Assembly: GCA_007127255.1 (NCBI GenBank)
Contig: SKZS01000046.1
Coordinates: forward strand, 1-8,905
Source: Syntrophomonadaceae bacterium
GTDB lineage: Bacteria; Bacillota; Dethiobacteria; DTU022
Direction of reading: 5' to 3'
Length of the DNA: 8,905 nt
The position numbers were made by a program, and so were the translations under genes. Below the pieces are notes generated by a model that worked only from the letters and a program-made list of their open reading frames with translations, had not been told where the DNA came from and ran no database searches. Below are positions 6,328 through 8,905 of the stretch, one piece after another; positions within the stretch are counted from its first letter, which is position 1; each line of letters opens with the position of its first letter.

Positions 6328-7702
6328 AGAATATAAGACAATTATTGATGTAGCCGGTCCGTTAATGCTGGTTGAGGGAGTTGAAGGTATTAAATATGGG
6401 GAACTGACCGAAATCGAGATGCCCGGAGGAGATATCAGGCGGGGACAGGTCCTGGAGGTAGACAGGGATCGAGCCCTGGTTCAGGTTTTTGAAGGTTCAA
6501 CAGGCCTGAATATCGGTACAGCCAGGGTTCGTTTCCAGGGCAAATCGATTGAACTACCTGTTTCCATGGATCTGCTTGGCCGGGTCTTCAGCGGGATGGG
6601 CCAACCCCGTGACCAGGGGCCGCGAATTATTCCCGAAAAAAGGCTGGATATCAACGGCTTTCCAATTAACCCTTATGCCCGTGACTACCCTTCTGAATTT
6701 ATCCAAACCGGTGTTTCTGCTATCGATGGCATGAACACGATGGTGCGCGGGCAGAAATTACCGATCTTTTCCAGCTCCGGATTGCCCCATTCCAGGTTGG
6801 CTGCCCAGGTTGCCCGTCAGGCCAAGGTGTTGGGAACTGAAACAAAGTTCGCGGTAGTTTTTGCAGCGATGGGGATTACCTTTGAAGAGGCAGACTTTTT
6901 TATCAGTGATTTCCGGAAGACCGGGGCTATTGAAAGGTCGATACTTTTTATCAACCTGGCAGATGACCCGGCTATTGAAAGGATTTCTACGCCGCGTATG
7001 GCCCTGACGGCAGCTGAATACCTGGCCTATGAAAAGGATATGCATGTTCTGGTTATCCTGACCGATATGACAAACTATGCGGAAGCTTTGCGAGAAATAT
7101 CAGCAGCACGTAAAGAGGTTCCCGGGCGGCGTGGTTATCCCGGCTACCTTTACACAGATCTTTCGAGCATTTACGAAAGGGCCGGCCGGATTCAGGAACG
7201 AGGCGGGTCTATTACCCAGCTGCCTATTCTGACCATGCCTGAAAATGATAAGACCCATCCCATCCCCGATTTAACCGGGTATATTACCGAGGGGCAGATA
7301 ATTTTAAGCCAGGAATTACACCGGAAAGGTATGTATCCTCCTGTCGATGTCCTTCCTTCACTTTCCAGGCTTAAGGATAAGGGTATTGGAGCCGAGCAGA
7401 CCAGGGAGGATCATGCAGATACGATGAATCAGCTTTATGCTGCATACGCCCGGGGTAAGGAAGCAAAAGAATTAGCGGCCATTCTCGGTGAAGCAGCTCT
7501 TTCTGAAGCCGATAAAAAGTTCTCCCGTTTTGCAGATGAATTCGAAAGCCGCTATGTTTCGCAGGGAGAGGAAGAGGATCGGACTATTGAAGAAACACTT
7601 AATCTGGGCTGGGAACTTTTAGCTTACCTGCCGCGGGTTGAGTTGAAAAGAATTCGTGATGAATATCTTGAGAAATATCTGCCTGAGCAGGAGGAGGTTT
7701 AG
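6320..7702 (+). CDS. atpB: V-type ATPase subunit B (non-catalytic, nucleotide-binding head)
   Basis: This 460-residue protein (E. hirae NtpB is about 458) alternates with A in the head and supplies the arginine finger to the catalytic site. The N-terminus MLKEYKTIIDVAGPLM is typical, and the ATG at 6320 is chosen by its 8-nt spacing from AAGGAGG. Domains: N-terminal barrel (about 1-75), central domain containing ARDYPSEFIQTG and RGQKLPIFSSSGLPHS (143-158), where the P-loop is degenerate as expected for B, and FAAMGITFEEADFF. Then come ILTDMTNYAEALREISAARK and GRRGYPGYLYTDL, with the arginine finger R350 in LPSLSRLKDKG, the same number as in E. hirae. The C-terminal helical domain ends ELKRIRDEYLEKYLPE. 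It overlaps atpA by 8 nt, and its final Glu-Glu codons form the ribosome site of atpD. Confidence 0.97.
   Translation: MLKEYKTIIDVAGPLMLVEGVEGIKYGELTEIEMPGGDIRRGQVLEVDRDRALVQVFEGSTGLNIGTARVRFQGKSIELPVSMDLLGRVFSGMGQPRDQGPRIIPEKRLDINGFPINPYARDYPSEFIQTGVSAIDGMNTMVRGQKLPIFSSSGLPHSRLAAQVARQAKVLGTETKFAVVFAAMGITFEEADFFISDFRKTGAIERSILFINLADDPAIERISTPRMALTAAEYLAYEKDMHVLVILTDMTNYAEALREISAARKEVPGRRGYPGYLYTDLSSIYERAGRIQERGGSITQLPILTMPENDKTHPIPDLTGYITEGQIILSQELHRKGMYPPVDVLPSLSRLKDKGIGAEQTREDHADTMNQLYAAYARGKEAKELAAILGEAALSEADKKFSRFADEFESRYVSQGEEEDRTIEETLNLGWELLAYLPRVELKRIRDEYLEKYLPEQEEV
7691..7697 (+). promoter_or_regulatory. Ribosome binding site for atpD, inside atpB
   Basis: GAGGAGG in the last codons of atpB lies 8 nt before ATG 7706. 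B stops 3 nt before D begins, so the two are probably translationally coupled. Confidence 0.8.
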
Positions 7703-7705
7703 GTC

Positions 7706-8350
7706 ATGGAAATCCGGGTCAATCCAACCCGCATGGAGCTAAACCGTCTGAAAAAGCGATTGACCATGGCTCAGCGGGGCCATAAATTACTGAAAGATAA
7801 AAGAGATGAGTTAATCCGCCAGTTTCTAATCCTGGTCAGGAAAAACAAGGATCTTCGTGAGCATGTAGAAGAAGAACTTTCAGCCGCATTTTCCAAGTTT
7901 TTGTTGGCAAGAGCTGTTATGCCTGCAGAAAGCCTGGAAGAAGCCCTGATGTATCCGACCAAGACTCTTAGCCTGGAGATAAGCGAGCAAAATATTATGA
8001 GTGTCTATGCTCCCAAGTTTAACTGGGCGGAAGAGGATACCGGAAGTGAAGAAGATAGCAGTATCTATCCCTACGGTTTTGCCGATACATCTGCCGAACT
8101 GGATATCTCAATTGAAACCTTATCCTCGATTCTGCCCCAGTTGATGGAACTGGCGGAAGTGGAAAAGGCAGTTCAGCTGCTGGCTGAGGAAATCGAAAAA
8201 ACCCGCCGGCGGGTAAATGCGCTTGAATATGTTTTAATACCCAGGCTTGAAGAAACGATTAAGTATATCACCATGAAGTTGGAGGAAAGTGAACGGGGCG
8301 CTCTAACCCGCTTAATGAAAATTAAAGATGTAGTCCGGGCCAAGATGTAG
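7706..8350 (+). CDS. atpD: V-type ATPase subunit D (central rotor shaft)
   Basis: This 214-residue protein has the usual size for subunit D, the long antiparallel coiled coil that turns inside the A3B3 head. The N-terminal signature RVNPTRMELNRLKKRLTMA (4-22) and RGHKLLKDKRDEL are diagnostic. Residues up to about 65 form the first long helix. The middle (about 70-145, with ISEQNIMSVYAPKF and an acidic Ser/Glu patch) is the less helical part. The C-terminal helix contains the conserved KTRRRVNALEYVLIP (169-183) and ends IKDVVRAKM. It joins F and docks on C. The start is supported by GAGGAGG 8 nt upstream. The codons for TRRRV create a 14-base palindrome (8201-8214). The gene stops at TAG 8348-8350, 8 nt before the TTG of the PHP gene. 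Confidence 0.95.
   Translation: MEIRVNPTRMELNRLKKRLTMAQRGHKLLKDKRDELIRQFLILVRKNKDLREHVEEELSAAFSKFLLARAVMPAESLEEALMYPTKTLSLEISEQNIMSVYAPKFNWAEEDTGSEEDSSIYPYGFADTSAELDISIETLSSILPQLMELAEVEKAVQLLAEEIEKTRRRVNALEYVLIPRLEETIKYITMKLEESERGALTRLMKIKDVVRAKM
8196..8214 (-). terminator. Possible minus-strand intrinsic terminator inside atpD
   Basis: ACCCGCCGGCGGGT (8201-8214) is a perfect palindrome preceded on the + strand by A6 (8196-8201). Read on the minus strand this is a GC-rich hairpin (5 bp, CCGG loop) followed by a T-run, the layout of an intrinsic terminator for antisense transcripts. On the + strand the hairpin is followed by AAATGC, so it should not stop the operon. The sequence also encodes the conserved TRRRV of subunit D, so it may be incidental. 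Confidence 0.25.
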
Positions 8351-8358
8351 GGTTTATT

Positions 8359-8905
8359 TTGTATACTTACCCCGGAAATATCCATGTTCATAGTTCTTAT
8401 TCCGATGGCAGCGGAAGCATTGAAGATATAGCAGTTGATGCTGCTGCTGCAAATTTAAGTTATGTCATTATATCCGATCATGAAACCTTAGGCGCTTTGT
8501 CTAAAGAATCAATTCGCCATGGTGTAGTACTGTTGGTTGGAGTGGAAATTAACCGGCTGCACAGTCACTACCTGGCTTTAGATCTCACCAAACTGATTCC
8601 TTCAAATTCAGAAGATCCCCAGCAGGTTATTGACCAGGTCAGAGAAGCAGGCGGCCTCGGATTTATTGCGCATCCTTTTGAAAAAGGCTCTCGTTACCTG
8701 GAAAAGGGAAAAGCTTATCCCTGGAAAGTGTGGCCTGTTTTTCGTTTTGAGGGAATGGAGATCTGGAATTTTACATCTCACTGGCGCGGCCGGCATCGGT
8801 CGCTGCTGAAAACACTTTACTGGTTTTTCTTTGACCGCAAGGGGGCAATGGATGCTCCGCCGAGGGAATGCCTGCGGCTCTGGGATTGTTATAATATTCA
8901 TAAAG
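8359..8905 (+). CDS. PHP-domain metal-dependent phosphoesterase (5' part, cut by window end)
   Basis: An open frame of 182 codons runs off the right edge. It encodes an N-terminal PHP domain, a metal-dependent hydrolase fold that cleaves phosphate esters. The expected metal-ligand motifs are in order: HVH at 9-11 with SDG at 15-17, SDH at 39-41, GVEIN with E63, HSH at 68-70, and FIAHPF with H105. This is followed by EGMEIWNF (131-138). The substrate cannot be told; PHP proteins include histidinol phosphatase, nucleases, polymerase-associated domains and many uncharacterised phosphoesterases. The likely start is TTG 8359, with a modest AGGG site at 8349-8352 overlapping the atpD stop. The frame has a stop at 8323-8325 and no ATG or GTG before the HVH motif. 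No signal peptide is visible. The segment after about 150 is rich in aromatic residues (LYWFFFD). The 8-nt gap from atpD suggests co-transcription, but a functional link to the ATPase is unproven. Confidence 0.85.
   Translation, partial: MYTYPGNIHVHSSYSDGSGSIEDIAVDAAAANLSYVIISDHETLGALSKESIRHGVVLLVGVEINRLHSHYLALDLTKLIPSNSEDPQQVIDQVREAGGLGFIAHPFEKGSRYLEKGKAYPWKVWPVFRFEGMEIWNFTSHWRGRHRSLLKTLYWFFFDRKGAMDAPPRECLRLWDCYNIHK

Noticed and set aside
8608..8901. A 97-codon minus-strand open frame opposite the PHP gene
   Set aside because: The + strand here encodes clear PHP motifs (such as FIAHPF); the opposite frame has no recognisable features.
1..8905. Search for a novel defence or mobile system
   Set aside because: Every gene except the PHP one is a standard V-ATPase subunit, base composition looks even, and there are no transposase, integrase, CRISPR or toxin-antitoxin features.

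Overview
The window is almost entirely one operon, read left to right on the + strand. It encodes a bacterial V-type (A/V-type) rotary ATPase. In order it holds the last codons of a peripheral-stalk G/H-like subunit, then subunits I (a-type stator), K (16-kDa proteolipid ring), E, C, F, A (catalytic), B and D, and finally the 5' part of a PHP-domain phosphoesterase gene cut off by the window end. This matches the Enterococcus hirae ntp order (F-I-K-E-C-G-A-B-D) as far as D, where a PHP gene follows instead of the ntpH/ntpJ genes I recall from that operon.

The strong AAGGAGG-type ribosome binding sites, moderate base composition, GTG/TTG starts and very close protein resemblance to the Enterococcus Na+-ATPase suggest a Firmicute. 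I would guess a clostridial lineage rather than Enterococcus itself. This is inference; there is no rRNA or other marker in the window.

How the parts work together: A and B form the hexamer that makes or hydrolyses ATP. D and F form the central shaft, C couples the shaft to the membrane ring, E and the G/H-like subunit form the peripheral stalks, and I with the K ring forms the ion channel. Subunit K carries the full residue set that binds Na+ in the E. hirae ring (L53, T56, Q57, Q109, E138), so the best prediction is a sodium-pumping or sodium-driven enzyme. The A and B active-site residues fall at the same numbers as in E. hirae and all are present, so the enzyme looks intact.

Genes are packed with overlaps or tiny gaps (H/I overlap 14 nt, C/F overlap 14 nt, F-A gap 4 nt, A/B overlap 8 nt, B-D gap 3 nt, D-PHP gap 8 nt). 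The larger gaps are before K (55 nt), E (28 nt) and C (38 nt). Several starts had to be chosen from ribosome-site spacing: GTG for E, TTG for A, the second ATG for B and TTG for the PHP gene. I see no promoter and no forward terminator, so transcription probably starts upstream of the window and continues past it. No gene-free stretch exceeds 55 bases. There is no tRNA, rRNA, CRISPR array or mobile element. The less ordinary points are the PHP gene attached to the operon, a self-complementary E-C junction, and two strong stem-forming sequences inside atpA and atpD.
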